This document shows, one piece after another, positions 35,826-45,396 of a stretch of DNA of 64,000 nucleotides (its first letter is position 1; every line of letters begins with the position of its first letter). The position numbers were made by a program, and so were the translations under genes. The notes beneath the pieces are model-generated. The model did not search any database. It was not told where the DNA came from and saw nothing but the letters and a program-made list of their open reading frames with translations. The DNA lies in assembly GCF_001595965.1 (NCBI RefSeq), contig NZ_LOJI01000001.1:547841-611840 (forward strand). The letters run 5' to 3'. The stretch comes from Polynucleobacter yangtzensis (GTDB lineage: Bacteria; Pseudomonadota; Gammaproteobacteria; Burkholderiales; Burkholderiaceae).

Positions 35826-36806
35826 GTGCCAACAGATTTAAATCAAAAGATATATGTAGCTGGTCATCGCGGTATGGTGGGCTCTGCTATTGTGCGCAAC
35901 CTGCAGGCCAACGGTTATAAAAATATCATTACTCGCACTCATGCTGAATTAGATCTCACTAATCAGCAGGCAGTAAAAACGTTTTTTGAAACAGAAAAGC
36001 CAGATCAGGTCTATTTGGCTGCAGCTAAAGTTGGCGGTATTTATGCGAACAATACTTTTCCGGCTGAGTTTATTTATGACAATTTGATGGTGCAAAATAA
36101 TGTGATCCATCAAGCTTTTGTCAATGGCGTAAAAAAGCTTCTGTTCTTGGGTTCAAGCTGCATCTACCCACGATTAGCGCCACAACCGATGAGTGAAGAC
36201 GCTTTGTTAACAGGGAAGTTAGAGCCAACTAATGAGCCATACGCAATTGCCAAAATTGCGGGCATCAAGATGTGTGAAAGCTATAACCGTCAGTATGGCC
36301 AATCTCATGGCGTAGATTACCGTTCAGTAATGCCTACCAATCTATATGGACCAGGTGATAACTATCATCCAGAAAATAGTCACGTTATTCCTGCATTAAT
36401 TAGAAGATTTCATGAGGCAAAAGTAGCGAATGCCCCTGAGGTGTTGATTTGGGGTACGGGCACACCTAAGCGTGAGTTCTTGTATGTGGATGATATGGCC
36501 GCTGCTTCTGTCTTTGTGATGCAGCTAGACAAAGAGGCTTATGACGCGCAAACCGAACCTATGCAAAGCCATATTAATGTGGGTTACGGTGATGACATCT
36601 CTATTTCACAATTGGCGCATGAAGTGGCAAAAGCAACAGGTTACCAAGGCAAGATCGGGTTTGATACCTCTAAGCCAGATGGCTCTCCTCGCAAGTTAAT
36701 GGACTCTGGCAGATTAAATCGCTTGGGTTGGGATCCTAAAGTTTCTTTGGAAGAAGGTCTCAAAGTTGCCTATGCAGAATTTTTGAGAGATGGCGCTCGA
36801 GGGTAG
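35826..36806 (+). CDS. fcl: GDP-L-fucose synthase
   Basis: Epimerises and reduces the Gmd product to GDP-L-fucose. The coenzyme motif is [20 protein letters not shown]; the catalytic segment is [20 protein letters not shown] and [28 protein letters not shown] is diagnostic. The start is GTG 35826, 326 aa. The final residues ([17 protein letters not shown]) resemble the partial SDR protein at the left edge of the window. Confidence 0.96.
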   Translation: MPTDLNQKIYVAGHRGMVGSAIVRNLQANGYKNIITRTHAELDLTNQQAVKTFFETEKPDQVYLAAAKVGGIYANNTFPAEFIYDNLMVQNNVIHQAFVNGVKKLLFLGSSCIYPRLAPQPMSEDALLTGKLEPTNEPYAIAKIAGIKMCESYNRQYGQSHGVDYRSVMPTNLYGPGDNYHPENSHVIPALIRRFHEAKVANAPEVLIWGTGTPKREFLYVDDMAAASVFVMQLDKEAYDAQTEPMQSHINVGYGDDISISQLAHEVAKATGYQGKIGFDTSKPDGSPRKLMDSGRLNRLGWDPKVSLEEGLKVAYAEFLRDGARG

Positions 36807-36894
36807 TATTTACTTGATCATATTGGAGGGCTTGTTGATGATCGCCGTTCCGTTTGCATTTAATGAGTTCAATAGTTAGGCCCCAATTAGAGCA

Positions 36895-38331
36895 ATGCAA
36901 ACCTTAGTAGATACTCAGTCTTCCCCGACCAATCAACGTCTACTCAGTCGCTTGGGCTTGGCTTTGATTTTGATCAGCAGTGTTCTGCTGGGAATTTGGG
37001 CGGTAAAAGATACGATTGCGCTGCGCAATATCTTGCTGGTTTCTGGAACAATTGTTTCGATTATTTTTCTATATCAATATTTGAAATCAGTCAGCGTTAG
37101 GGCTATTGGCACCTATTGGCTGCCGGTAATTTGTATCTTTATTTCTCTGATTTGGGTAGTACTGCATTATTGTTATTTCTCAATTCAACCCGAGGTGCAG
37201 CTAAAAGAGTTGCAATCTATTTGGCTCAGATCTGCCTTAGCTAGCGTTTTAGGAATCGCTACTGGAATAGCATTGATCTCACGGCCTAGATATATTGGCT
37301 TGTTCTGGACTGCCATTTTGATCAGTTTTTTTGTGCTCTTTGCACAGTACCTCCCTTTGGCAATTAAATCTGGAAACTTAGTGGTTCCGCTGGACTACCT
37401 AGACTTTAGGCGCTATTTATTTATTGGGAAAATTAACCCAATGTATCTAGGCGTTTTATTGATTGCTGGATCAACTGGGTTGCTGCTTGATGCTATCCGA
37501 ACAAATGACAGGTTATGGCTTAAAAGGATAGCCATTTTTTGGTTGCTATGTTTATTAACGGCAATGTATTCCTTTGCTTTTATTGTTAATACCCGCTCGG
37601 GAATATTACTTGGAAGCTTGATCATCATTGCTTGGAGTTTTTTGGGCCTGTTAACCCTCTTTGGTAAAAAGGGTGGCAAAGATGCCCTGAAATCTTCTGG
37701 CGCCAAAAAGTTTATATATGTTCTAGTGTTCGCTTTAGGTGTTGTCGGAATTTTTGGGTACAAGCAAATTCAGCGTGACTCTGGTTGGCACCAAATTATT
37801 GAAGATATTGAGATTGGCTATCAGGTAGAAAAGTATCCTCATTGGCAAAATGTAGATACCTACGGATTTCCGAAAACAGAAAGTGGAAAAGTAGTTACCT
37901 ACAACACATATGAACGGGTAGCCTGGGCAACGGCAGGCATTAAATCCGTTCCATATCATCCATATGGTGTGGGTGTTCTCATTCTGCCTTTAGGTTTGGC
38001 TGCCAAAGATTTATTTCCCGGAGTTTCTCCGCTATCAACCCACAGTGGGTGGGTTGATTTGACGCTGGCATTTGGTTTGCCCTTTATTGCTCTGATGTGG
38101 GTGGCAAATTTGAGTATTGTCTATCTTGCTGTTAGACAGAAGTCGCCCCTGAAATACACAATCCTCACTTTATCGATCATTCTTTTTGCTCTTTTTTTAG
38201 TGGGGGAGCTCAGCAATGGCCATAATCTGGAGATGCTGTTTTATTTCTTTGCACTGATGTCTGGTCTACTGATTGCACAAGCGGCAAAGCTTAATAGCCT
38301 TACCCCATCAGCCCCCATAGAAAATCAATAA
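36895..38331 (+). CDS. O-antigen ligase/polymerase-like membrane protein
   Basis: A 478-residue protein with about ten TM segments and a large loop at residues ~270-375, the layout of the Wzy/WaaL superfamily. The loop ends in SPLSTHSGWVDLTLAFGLP, which carries the histidine typical of these proteins, and NTRSGILLGSLIIIAWS holds a conserved arginine. It could be the polymerase or the ligase; a second candidate lies at 43969. It overlaps the flippase gene by one base (TAATG). Confidence 0.75.
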   Translation: MQTLVDTQSSPTNQRLLSRLGLALILISSVLLGIWAVKDTIALRNILLVSGTIVSIIFLYQYLKSVSVRAIGTYWLPVICIFISLIWVVLHYCYFSIQPEVQLKELQSIWLRSALASVLGIATGIALISRPRYIGLFWTAILISFFVLFAQYLPLAIKSGNLVVPLDYLDFRRYLFIGKINPMYLGVLLIAGSTGLLLDAIRTNDRLWLKRIAIFWLLCLLTAMYSFAFIVNTRSGILLGSLIIIAWSFLGLLTLFGKKGGKDALKSSGAKKFIYVLVFALGVVGIFGYKQIQRDSGWHQIIEDIEIGYQVEKYPHWQNVDTYGFPKTESGKVVTYNTYERVAWATAGIKSVPYHPYGVGVLILPLGLAAKDLFPGVSPLSTHSGWVDLTLAFGLPFIALMWVANLSIVYLAVRQKSPLKYTILTLSIILFALFLVGELSNGHNLEMLFYFFALMSGLLIAQAAKLNSLTPSAPIENQ

Positions 38332-39665
38332 TGGGTTTGGTAAGCGAACCTATCTGGCTTAAATTGCTACCCGCGAGCATTCGAAAGTTGCTAGAGGGAA
38401 AAGAGGGATTGCATGCCGCCATTCATAATAGCGGCTGGATCTTTTTCGACAAAATATTGCGAGCATTACTAGGTGTTTTAGTCGGCGCTTGGGTTGCTCG
38501 CTATTTAGGGCCTACTCAATTTGGCGAACTTGCTTACTGCATTGCATTCATTGCCATCTTTCAGTCACTCACCAACCTAGGTCTAGATGGCATTGTCGTC
38601 CGTGAAATTGCCAATTATCCTGAACGAGCAAATATTGTCTTAGGCACGACCTTTCAGTTGCGATTATTTACTGGGTTGATTTCTTGGGCTCTAGCCTTAA
38701 TCGTATATGGAATTACTAATAGCTTTGAAAACCAAGGCATTTTGATTGTTGCGTTAGTTGGTGCTGGAATGATTTTCCAGGTTGCAGATACAGTCGATCT
38801 GTGGTTTCAGGGCAATAGTCAAAGCAAAAGAACGGTTATGGCTAAAGTTGCAGCCTACCTATTGTCCAATACCATCCGAGTGGCGTTGATATTGATGGAG
38901 GCGCCATTAATTGCTTTTGCAGCCATTATTGCAATCGAAAGTGCATTAACTGCATTTGCACTACGCCTTTCTTACAAACAGTTTCCTTCCAAAAGGGTCT
39001 GGAGAAAACATTTACCAGAAGCAAAAAAGCTCCTACAAGAATCTTGGCCATACTTAATCTCAGGTTTATCCATTATGTTGTATATGCGAATTGATCAGAT
39101 CATGATTAAGAGCATGTTAGGTGAACATGAGCTGGGAATTTTTTCCGCTATCATTCCGATCTCTAATCTCTGGAATATGATCCCAGCAGCTCTTTGCGTA
39201 AGCCTTGCTCCACTGATGGCTAGAAAAAAATTAGTGGGATCTGAAGCTCTAAATGATTCTCTTATAAAGATGTTCAGGTTTTTTTGGCTACTTGGTTTTA
39301 TAGTCGTGGTCTTTACTTTAATGCTTTCAAAGTTTGTTGTTGAGACGATGTACGGCCAGGCTTATATCGAATCTATCTCTGTCCTTAATATTTATGTCTT
39401 TACTTGTATTCCAATAGCAATGGGTTTAGGTCAAGGGTTGTGGCTTTTGAATGAGCGCAAATCCTATTTATCTCCTCTTCAGACCATCACTGGTGCAGTT
39501 GTATCGGTAGCCACCAACTTGGTATTTATTCCACTTTGGGGTGTTGAGGGGGCTGCTATTGCCGCTGTGCTTTCTCAAGTAAGCTCCTGTTTCTTGGTGA
39601 ATAGTATTTTTGCAAGGAATTTATTCGTAATGCAAATGGGTTTTCGCCCAAAAATGATTGAATAA
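38331..39665 (+). CDS. Wzx-type oligosaccharide flippase
   Basis: A 444-residue polysaccharide-transport protein of the MATE/MOP superfamily with about twelve TM segments. The N-terminal block GWIFFDKILRALLGVLVGAW and ARYLGPTQFGELAY is typical of Wzx, and LMYMRIDQIMIKSMLG-like DQIMI is conserved in the middle. It would flip undecaprenyl-linked repeat units to the periplasm. Starts on the stop codon of the preceding gene, so the two are coupled. Confidence 0.88.
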   Translation: MGLVSEPIWLKLLPASIRKLLEGKEGLHAAIHNSGWIFFDKILRALLGVLVGAWVARYLGPTQFGELAYCIAFIAIFQSLTNLGLDGIVVREIANYPERANIVLGTTFQLRLFTGLISWALALIVYGITNSFENQGILIVALVGAGMIFQVADTVDLWFQGNSQSKRTVMAKVAAYLLSNTIRVALILMEAPLIAFAAIIAIESALTAFALRLSYKQFPSKRVWRKHLPEAKKLLQESWPYLISGLSIMLYMRIDQIMIKSMLGEHELGIFSAIIPISNLWNMIPAALCVSLAPLMARKKLVGSEALNDSLIKMFRFFWLLGFIVVVFTLMLSKFVVETMYGQAYIESISVLNIYVFTCIPIAMGLGQGLWLLNERKSYLSPLQTITGAVVSVATNLVFIPLWGVEGAAIAAVLSQVSSCFLVNSIFARNLFVMQMGFRPKMIE

Positions 39666-39670
39666 TTAAT

Positions 39671-40579
39671 ATGCGTAGCCCTATTCTATTTTTAGTTTTT
39701 AATCGGCCAGAGGTAACGCAGCGAGTGTTTGATGCTATTCGAGCAGCGCAGCCCCCGAAACTTTACATTGCATCAGATGGCCCACGAAAAGATAAGGCAG
39801 GGGAAGCGGAGCGTTGTTCAGCTGTACAGGAGATTGTTTCTCGGGTAGATTGGCCCTGCAAAGTCAGTAAGTTAATTCGACAAGAGAATTTGGGCTGCAA
39901 AATGGCTGTCTCAAGTGCAATTGATTGGTTTTTCTCATGTGAGTCTGAAGGAATCATCCTTGAAGATGATTGCTTGCCCGACCCTTCATTTTTTCAGTTC
40001 TGCGATGAGCTACTAGAAAAATATCGAGATGATGGCAGGGTCGGAATGATATCCGGAGATAACTTCCAACATGGAATTAGGCGTGGAGATGGGGATTATT
40101 ATTTCAGTTGCTTTTGTCATATTTGGGGGTGGGCTACTTGGGCAAGAGCTTGGAAAAAATATGATGTCAAACTAACTCGGTGGCCAAACTTAAAAGCTAT
40201 TGGTTGGTTAGACTCATTGGGGTTTGAAGGGGCGGAAAAGGCCTTTTGGATAAAAGCTTTTGATAGGGTTCACTCCAATCAACAGGACACTTGGGATTAC
40301 CAATGGATCATGACATGCTGGGCATCTAATATGCTGTCGGCAATGCCAAATGTCAACTTGATTAGCAATATTGGTTTTGGCGATCAAGCCACCCACACCG
40401 CTGGTAAAAGTATTTATTCAGATATGAAGACTGGAAAACTAGAGTTTCCCTTAACCCATCCCTCTTTATTGGAGGTTAATAAAGAGGCGGACCATTACTC
40501 ATCAAAACGTCTATTTACCAAATCAATTATTCGACGCGGAATTCGTAAGCTTCAGGGACTTCTGGGTTTTAAAGCTTAG
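39671..40579 (+). CDS. Glycosyltransferase of the HlpA-like group
   Basis: A 302-residue GT-A-fold protein: SPILFLVFNRPEVTQRVFDA at the N-terminus, IASDGPRKDKAGE, GIILEDDCLPDPSFFQFCDE with the acidic metal site, and CHIWGWATWARAWKKYD. Related bacterial proteins are annotated as HlpA-like or nucleotide-diphospho-sugar transferases in polysaccharide loci. Donor sugar unknown. It follows the flippase by 5 bp and ends the plus-strand run begun at manC. Confidence 0.8.
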   Translation: MRSPILFLVFNRPEVTQRVFDAIRAAQPPKLYIASDGPRKDKAGEAERCSAVQEIVSRVDWPCKVSKLIRQENLGCKMAVSSAIDWFFSCESEGIILEDDCLPDPSFFQFCDELLEKYRDDGRVGMISGDNFQHGIRRGDGDYYFSCFCHIWGWATWARAWKKYDVKLTRWPNLKAIGWLDSLGFEGAEKAFWIKAFDRVHSNQQDTWDYQWIMTCWASNMLSAMPNVNLISNIGFGDQATHTAGKSIYSDMKTGKLEFPLTHPSLLEVNKEADHYSSKRLFTKSIIRRGIRKLQGLLGFKA

Positions 40580-40666
40580 GCAGCTTGGCGCTCATGGACA
40601 TAGCACCGCAAGGACCCATAAAACACGATTTCAATTTGGAAGAAATGCTTGGCTAGGCTATAAAAG

Positions 40667-41443
40667 TCATTTTTTGTGCTTTATAAGGTCCAAAAGCGAG
40701 TAGTAAATAAAGGACGTGTTTGTTGTGAGATAGCGTTTCCAGAGTCGTCTTGGCTCAGATAGTAGGCGGTAAAGCCACTCTAGCCCTAAGCTTTGAATAA
40801 GCGCTGGAGGACGCTTTTTTGTGCCCGCATGAAAATCAAATGCTGCACCAACTCCAATTGCAATGGGTCGAAGGTATGGGGCATGCGTTGCACACCAATA
40901 CTCTTGTTTCGGGCAGCCTAGACCTACAAATAGAATATTTGCACCAGAATTATTAATCTTCCTTATTAATTCTTCATCAATGGTTGGCCTTTCAGGTAAT
41001 GCGGCTGGAGCATGCATGCCGGCAATTCGTAAGCCAGGAAATAAGTTCAAAAGTTTCTCGGAAAGCAGGCTTAACGTACTAGAGTTTCCGCCTAGCAGGT
41101 AGATGGATCCATCATGCAATGAAGCTTGCTCGCATAACTCCAGCATTAGATCTGGGCCGCAAACACGCTCAGCATTCTTAAACCCTTTTAGCCTTTGAGT
41201 CCAAACCAAAGGCATTCCATCGGGAACAACTAGTGATGCGTTATTAAGCACTTCCTTAAAATCGCTCGTTTGTCTTGCTAGGGTCAGCATATGCGCATTA
41301 GCAACACATACATAAGAATGCGCCATAGGGCTTTTGCTGATGTTAAAAATGGCGCGGCTTAAATTGCTCATATTGCCAATATCAACATTTAGACCTATTA
41401 CCGGTGCGGTTTGACGGTTTGGGGTGTAGGAGTCGGACATCAT
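40667..41443 (-). CDS. WecG/TagA/CpsF-family glycosyltransferase
   Basis: A 258-residue member of the GT26 family, which adds an N-acetylmannosaminuronic acid, ManNAc or similar sugar to a lipid-linked acceptor. Motifs: VCVANAHMLTLARQT, VVPDGMPLVWTQRL, LLGGNSSTLSLLSEKL, VGLGCPKQEYW and IGVGAAFDFHAGTKKRPP. Encoded opposite to the surrounding glycosyltransferase genes. ATG 41443 or 41440 may be used. Confidence 0.9.
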   Translation of the reverse strand: MMSDSYTPNRQTAPVIGLNVDIGNMSNLSRAIFNISKSPMAHSYVCVANAHMLTLARQTSDFKEVLNNASLVVPDGMPLVWTQRLKGFKNAERVCGPDLMLELCEQASLHDGSIYLLGGNSSTLSLLSEKLLNLFPGLRIAGMHAPAALPERPTIDEELIRKINNSGANILFVGLGCPKQEYWCATHAPYLRPIAIGVGAAFDFHAGTKKRPPALIQSLGLEWLYRLLSEPRRLWKRYLTTNTSFIYYSLLDLIKHKK

Positions 41444-41644
41444 GTTATTGATTAAGCTAGGTTATTAAGTGTACACGCCGTTATTTATCCGCCCAAATGT
41501 CTATAAATTCGGTTCAAAATATGCAGATATTGTTTGAATGAGGTTTTTTGTGGGCGCTTTTATGAAGAGATCCACGTAGAAAGTAAAATACTAGAAAGCG
41601 CCGCTATATTTACAGCGTTAATCCTAGCGAACAAGGTGGACCTA

Positions 41645-42517
41645 TTGGCTCATAAGAAAAAATCAGATAGCAATTTTTTAGTGGCAGGCGTAGTCCGAAA
41701 TTGCGCAAATCACGTCAAAAGTGACGTGAAAAAAATTCAAGATGCGTTGGCAGGTGTTCACAATGTTAGTTGGCTATTGGTTGAGTCTGATAGTGATGAT
41801 CAGACGGTAGATGTATTAAAGGGTCTGAAAAATGAAATAACCAATTTCGATTTTATGACCGTAGGTACTTTGCGCGATCAGATGCCTATAAGAACCGATC
41901 GGCTTGCATATTGTCGCAATACTTTTTTAGAGGCGATTCGGTCGCAAGAGAAGTATCGCAATATTGACTATGTCCTAGTCTCGGATTTTGATGGAATGAA
42001 TACGCACCTTACACCTGCTTCAATTGATAGCTGCTGGGAGCGTGATGACTGGGACGTTTGTACTGCCAATCAAGACGGACCTTATTACGATGTGTGGACC
42101 ATTAGGCATCCATTTTGGTCGCCTAATGATTGTTACGAGCAATATCGTTATATGTTGAGCTTAAAGGTAAGAGCTTTTGTTGCCTACTATGACGCAGTTT
42201 ACTCTCGGATGATTACAATCCCTAAAAATGCAGAATGGATTGAGGTGGATGCAGCCTTTGGCGGCCTTGCGATTTATAAAAGAGAGGCGATTATTTCTTC
42301 AAGATATGCTGGCATTACGGAGGCTGGTGTAGAAATTTGCGAGCATGTTGTATTGAGCGAGGGTATTAAAAAAGCAGGTTTTAGTATTTTTCTTAATCCA
42401 CGTCTTATTAATACACGTCGTTCAGAGCATATTAATAAGGCATTGCAAAATATTGCAGCGCTTTTTTTATTTGGCAAAAATGGACCAGACCGTCTAAAAA
42501 AATTAATACGGCGCTAA
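41645..42517 (+). CDS. CAP59-like glycosyltransferase
   Basis: The protein resembles bacterial relatives of the fungal CAP59 mannosyltransferases: FLVAGVVRNCANHV, WLLVESDSDDQTVDVL, DQMPIRTDRLAYCRN, YVLVSDFDGMNTHLT and DDWDVCTANQDGPYYDVWTI. DFDG supplies the likely metal-binding acidic pair. TTG 41645, preceded by AAGGTGG at a good distance, is preferred (290 aa); a TTG at 41534 would add 37 unrelated residues. The base composition is AT-rich. Its acceptor is not known. Confidence 0.75.
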   Translation: MAHKKKSDSNFLVAGVVRNCANHVKSDVKKIQDALAGVHNVSWLLVESDSDDQTVDVLKGLKNEITNFDFMTVGTLRDQMPIRTDRLAYCRNTFLEAIRSQEKYRNIDYVLVSDFDGMNTHLTPASIDSCWERDDWDVCTANQDGPYYDVWTIRHPFWSPNDCYEQYRYMLSLKVRAFVAYYDAVYSRMITIPKNAEWIEVDAAFGGLAIYKREAIISSRYAGITEAGVEICEHVVLSEGIKKAGFSIFLNPRLINTRRSEHINKALQNIAALFLFGKNGPDRLKKLIRR

Positions 42518-42532
42518 TGTAGTTCGCGTAAT

Positions 42533-43909
42533 TTAGTATGCGGTCTTAGCGGTAAAGCCGTTAAAGACCGTCATAAAAATGATCTTAAGATCAAGCCAGA
42601 TAGACCAATGATTAATGTAGTAAAGATCGTAATCAATCCTAGATTTCATTTTATCTAGGGTTTCTGTCTCGCCACGTAAGCCATTGACCTGTGCCCAACC
42701 TGTGATTCCGGGTTTAACTTTGTGTCTCAGCATGTAACCTTCAATTAACTGCCGATACTCTTCATTGTGAGCAATAGCATGAGGTCTGGGGCCAACTATT
42801 GACATGGTGCCTTGCAGTACGTTCCAAAATTGAGGTAATTCATCTAGAGATGTTTTTCTTAGGAGGCGGCCTAAAGTGGTGATGCGTGGATCATCTTTCG
42901 ATGCTTGAATTATCACCGCGCCATCATCCATGCTTTTCATCGTTCTAAATTTGAGGACTTGAATGACTTCGCCATTTAGGCCATACCGACGTTGCTTGAA
43001 TAATACGGGGCCTTTGGAGCTGAGCTTAACGGCGATTGCAATAACCAACATGAGGGGGAGGGCAAATAAAAAAATAATACTTCCAAGAACAATATCCTCC
43101 AGCTTTTTCAAGAGCCAATAACTCCCATAGAACGGGTGATCATTGACCGTGATCATGGGGATATTGCCTAGTGTTACCCAGCCAGCATCAAAAGCGTTAT
43201 ACAAAAACAGTTGGGGAACGATATAGACAGAAGCGGTGGAGTCTGACAAGCCACTAATAACTCTGCGAGTAGCCTCTGGATTTTTTTCTGCGTTTGTAAT
43301 GAATACATAATCAATGTGTTTTTGATTGATGCGTTCTAGTAGTTCTTCATAGCCCTCAGTGGTTCCAGTGTGTGCTAGCCCAGTCCAAGGTGTTTGGTTT
43401 ATTTTTTGCTGAAGCAAGCGACCATTTTCAGCGTTGCCGTAAATAATGTAAGTTCTGGCATTTGCTCCTTGGGTGCGCATGAGGCGTAAGCCTAAATAAA
43501 TTGCTAAACGTTCTGCGATTAATAGAATGGGAGTCATTACTAGCCAACTAACAATAATGACTCGAGAGAAAACGCTTGATGACTTTGTTAGGAATGCTAG
43601 AGCAATTAATAGGAAGGCAACGATAAGCCATGACCCAATAATTTTTCCGGCAATCTGCAGATAACTTTCTAAGCGAGCTGAGCGATATACGGATCGAAAT
43701 TCAGCAACCAGCAAAAATAAGACGGCGCTAATTGCGGAAAGATATTGATATAAATCTTCCTGAGAAGAATCAATAGGGTAGATGTGACATAAAACTTTAA
43801 GACTAAGCCAGATGAGCGCGGCATCCAGGATGCGATTAAGCGAGGAGAGCTCGCTGCTAAATTGCCGAATATGCCCTGATTGACCAGATGATGTGCCCAT
43901 AGAAGCCAA
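42533..43909 (-). CDS. Undecaprenyl-phosphate sugar phosphotransferase (WcaJ-like)
   Basis: Initiates a repeat unit by moving a hexose-1-phosphate to undecaprenyl phosphate. 458 aa: four N-terminal TM segments, a CoA-binding-like central domain (TYIIYGNAENGRLLQQ), a fifth TM, then the catalytic domain with KGPVLFKQRRYGLNG, LKFRTMKSMDDGA, KTSLDELPQFWNVLQGTMSI, VGPRPHA and KPGITGWAQVNGLRGETET. The polytopic form is typical of glucose- or galactose-specific WcaJ/GumD enzymes. Confidence 0.9.
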   Translation of the reverse strand: MASMGTSSGQSGHIRQFSSELSSLNRILDAALIWLSLKVLCHIYPIDSSQEDLYQYLSAISAVLFLLVAEFRSVYRSARLESYLQIAGKIIGSWLIVAFLLIALAFLTKSSSVFSRVIIVSWLVMTPILLIAERLAIYLGLRLMRTQGANARTYIIYGNAENGRLLQQKINQTPWTGLAHTGTTEGYEELLERINQKHIDYVFITNAEKNPEATRRVISGLSDSTASVYIVPQLFLYNAFDAGWVTLGNIPMITVNDHPFYGSYWLLKKLEDIVLGSIIFLFALPLMLVIAIAVKLSSKGPVLFKQRRYGLNGEVIQVLKFRTMKSMDDGAVIIQASKDDPRITTLGRLLRKTSLDELPQFWNVLQGTMSIVGPRPHAIAHNEEYRQLIEGYMLRHKVKPGITGWAQVNGLRGETETLDKMKSRIDYDLYYINHWSIWLDLKIIFMTVFNGFTAKTAY

Positions 43910-43968
43910 TTATCACAAATATCTCATGGTCACACCACTTATATAGCAACCCAAATGCGCGGCCAAGC

Positions 43969-45267
43969 TTATTTTGGATTGGAATTGATGAGGTCGTTGT
44001 TGGGTTTAGTGCTTGAAGCGTGCTTTAGATTTGCAAGTATGACCTCAGAAATTGCACCAATTGCTAGCAATAGCAAAAATGGTTGTCTTTCACCCTCAGG
44101 CACAACCGAGGTATTCATGATTAAAAAGTTTGGAATAGCAACAGCCATCAGAAAGAGTCCAATCCTTTGCTCCTTTGAGATGACGCACAGCACTCTGTAG
44201 AAAATATAAGCAACCAAAATTACAGCAGCTAGCAGCGCCCAAAATCCAGAGAGTCTATGAATATCGGCAAAGAAATTATGGAACCATTGCAATGAATCCC
44301 ATGGCGGCGGCCCAACCTCAATCCTTTGGAAAGGATTAGCAAATAAATGATTGGTCCAAAATTGAAACATTTCAAATCGAGCATCACTTAGCAAGTTTCG
44401 GTTGACGGGGCGATGCAAGAGTTGAATGCCTAGTAATTTATCTATTAACAATAGGGATGGATAAATCGCCAATAAAGTTATTAATATCAAGCTTGGCCGC
44501 CATGCTCTAATCAGCAATAAAAAAATGCTCACAATGACGGGGGCCATCAAAAAACAAACAACAAAGTAAGAGCGTTGCCCAATGGCTAATGCTGATATGA
44601 GGGAAAGGATTAATCCGATGACGCCAATTGGCCAAAACCACCGAGGTCTTAGGTTTGAATTTAATATCAAACCAGATATAAAAACAATTGGGAAAAGGCA
44701 GAGTAGGTTGGCAATTCCAGGGGTGTTGATGTATTGAGTTGATCCTGTAATGAGATAACGAATGTCTATTACACGGCCATAAAAGGGTGGTTTTGCTAAA
44801 AGTCCAGTGATGCCAATAGTAAAAAGGCAGAATAAAAGTGCGCCAAAAGAAAAATACCAAATGAAGTTAATAAGGTCACTATTTTTACTAAGACAGCTAA
44901 CCCAAAATATCGTAAGGGCGGATAAAGTGAATAAAACACTGAAATAGCCCCAAGGCATTTTTAGGATTTCGGGATGATAGGGGATATAAAAACCACGGTA
45001 GCAGCATGCAAACACGATTAAAAGCCCGGCAAAAATCCAAAATCCTGGCCAATTCCATAAGCGTCGCTTGTTTTGCCAAAATGGTTCGAAACCTAGATTG
45101 GTTATCGTGAAGGCGCTAAGAGCTAAGCCAAGTCCAAGGAGTGGATACACCCCAAGCCCTAGAATTAACGGAATAAGGCAAAGAGCGCTGGCGTAATTAA
45201 ATTGAGTAGATGGTTTCAAGGGGATGGGGGGTAGACTGCAACAAAATGAGGGTTTTGCGAAAACCAA
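43969..45267 (-). CDS. O-antigen polymerase/ligase-like membrane protein
   Basis: A 432-residue protein with ten or more TM segments and a long loop near residues 280-345. SLQWFHNFFADIHRLSGFWA in the loop carries the HN motif seen in Wzy_C superfamily proteins, and ALAIGQRSYFVVCFL has the conserved arginine. It is likely either WaaL or Wzy, complementary to the protein at 36895. The start is uncertain: TTG 45267 is the furthest upstream, and no nearby ATG gives an obvious alternative. Confidence 0.7.
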   Translation of the reverse strand: MVFAKPSFCCSLPPIPLKPSTQFNYASALCLIPLILGLGVYPLLGLGLALSAFTITNLGFEPFWQNKRRLWNWPGFWIFAGLLIVFACCYRGFYIPYHPEILKMPWGYFSVLFTLSALTIFWVSCLSKNSDLINFIWYFSFGALLFCLFTIGITGLLAKPPFYGRVIDIRYLITGSTQYINTPGIANLLCLFPIVFISGLILNSNLRPRWFWPIGVIGLILSLISALAIGQRSYFVVCFLMAPVIVSIFLLLIRAWRPSLILITLLAIYPSLLLIDKLLGIQLLHRPVNRNLLSDARFEMFQFWTNHLFANPFQRIEVGPPPWDSLQWFHNFFADIHRLSGFWALLAAVILVAYIFYRVLCVISKEQRIGLFLMAVAIPNFLIMNTSVVPEGERQPFLLLLAIGAISEVILANLKHASSTKPNNDLINSNPK

Positions 45268-45333
45268 GGAGTTAAGTAGAACTTAAATATTTTCAGATAT
45301 CAGCGAGTTTTTTAAGTCAATTTATATATCTTT

Positions 45334-45339
45334 TATAAT
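45334..45339 (+). promoter_or_regulatory. Candidate -10 element for wzz
   Basis: TATAAT at 45334-45339, with a weak -35-like TTTAAG 17 bp upstream (45311-45316), 57 bp before the wzz start. A small hairpin (GCTGC/GCAGC, 45352-45364) would lie in the leader. The -10 is a perfect consensus but the -35 is poor. Confidence 0.35.
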
Positions 45340-45396
45340 AATATCAATGATGCTGCAAAGCAGCAAACTTAGATAAAAAGAGCTCCAAATATTAAA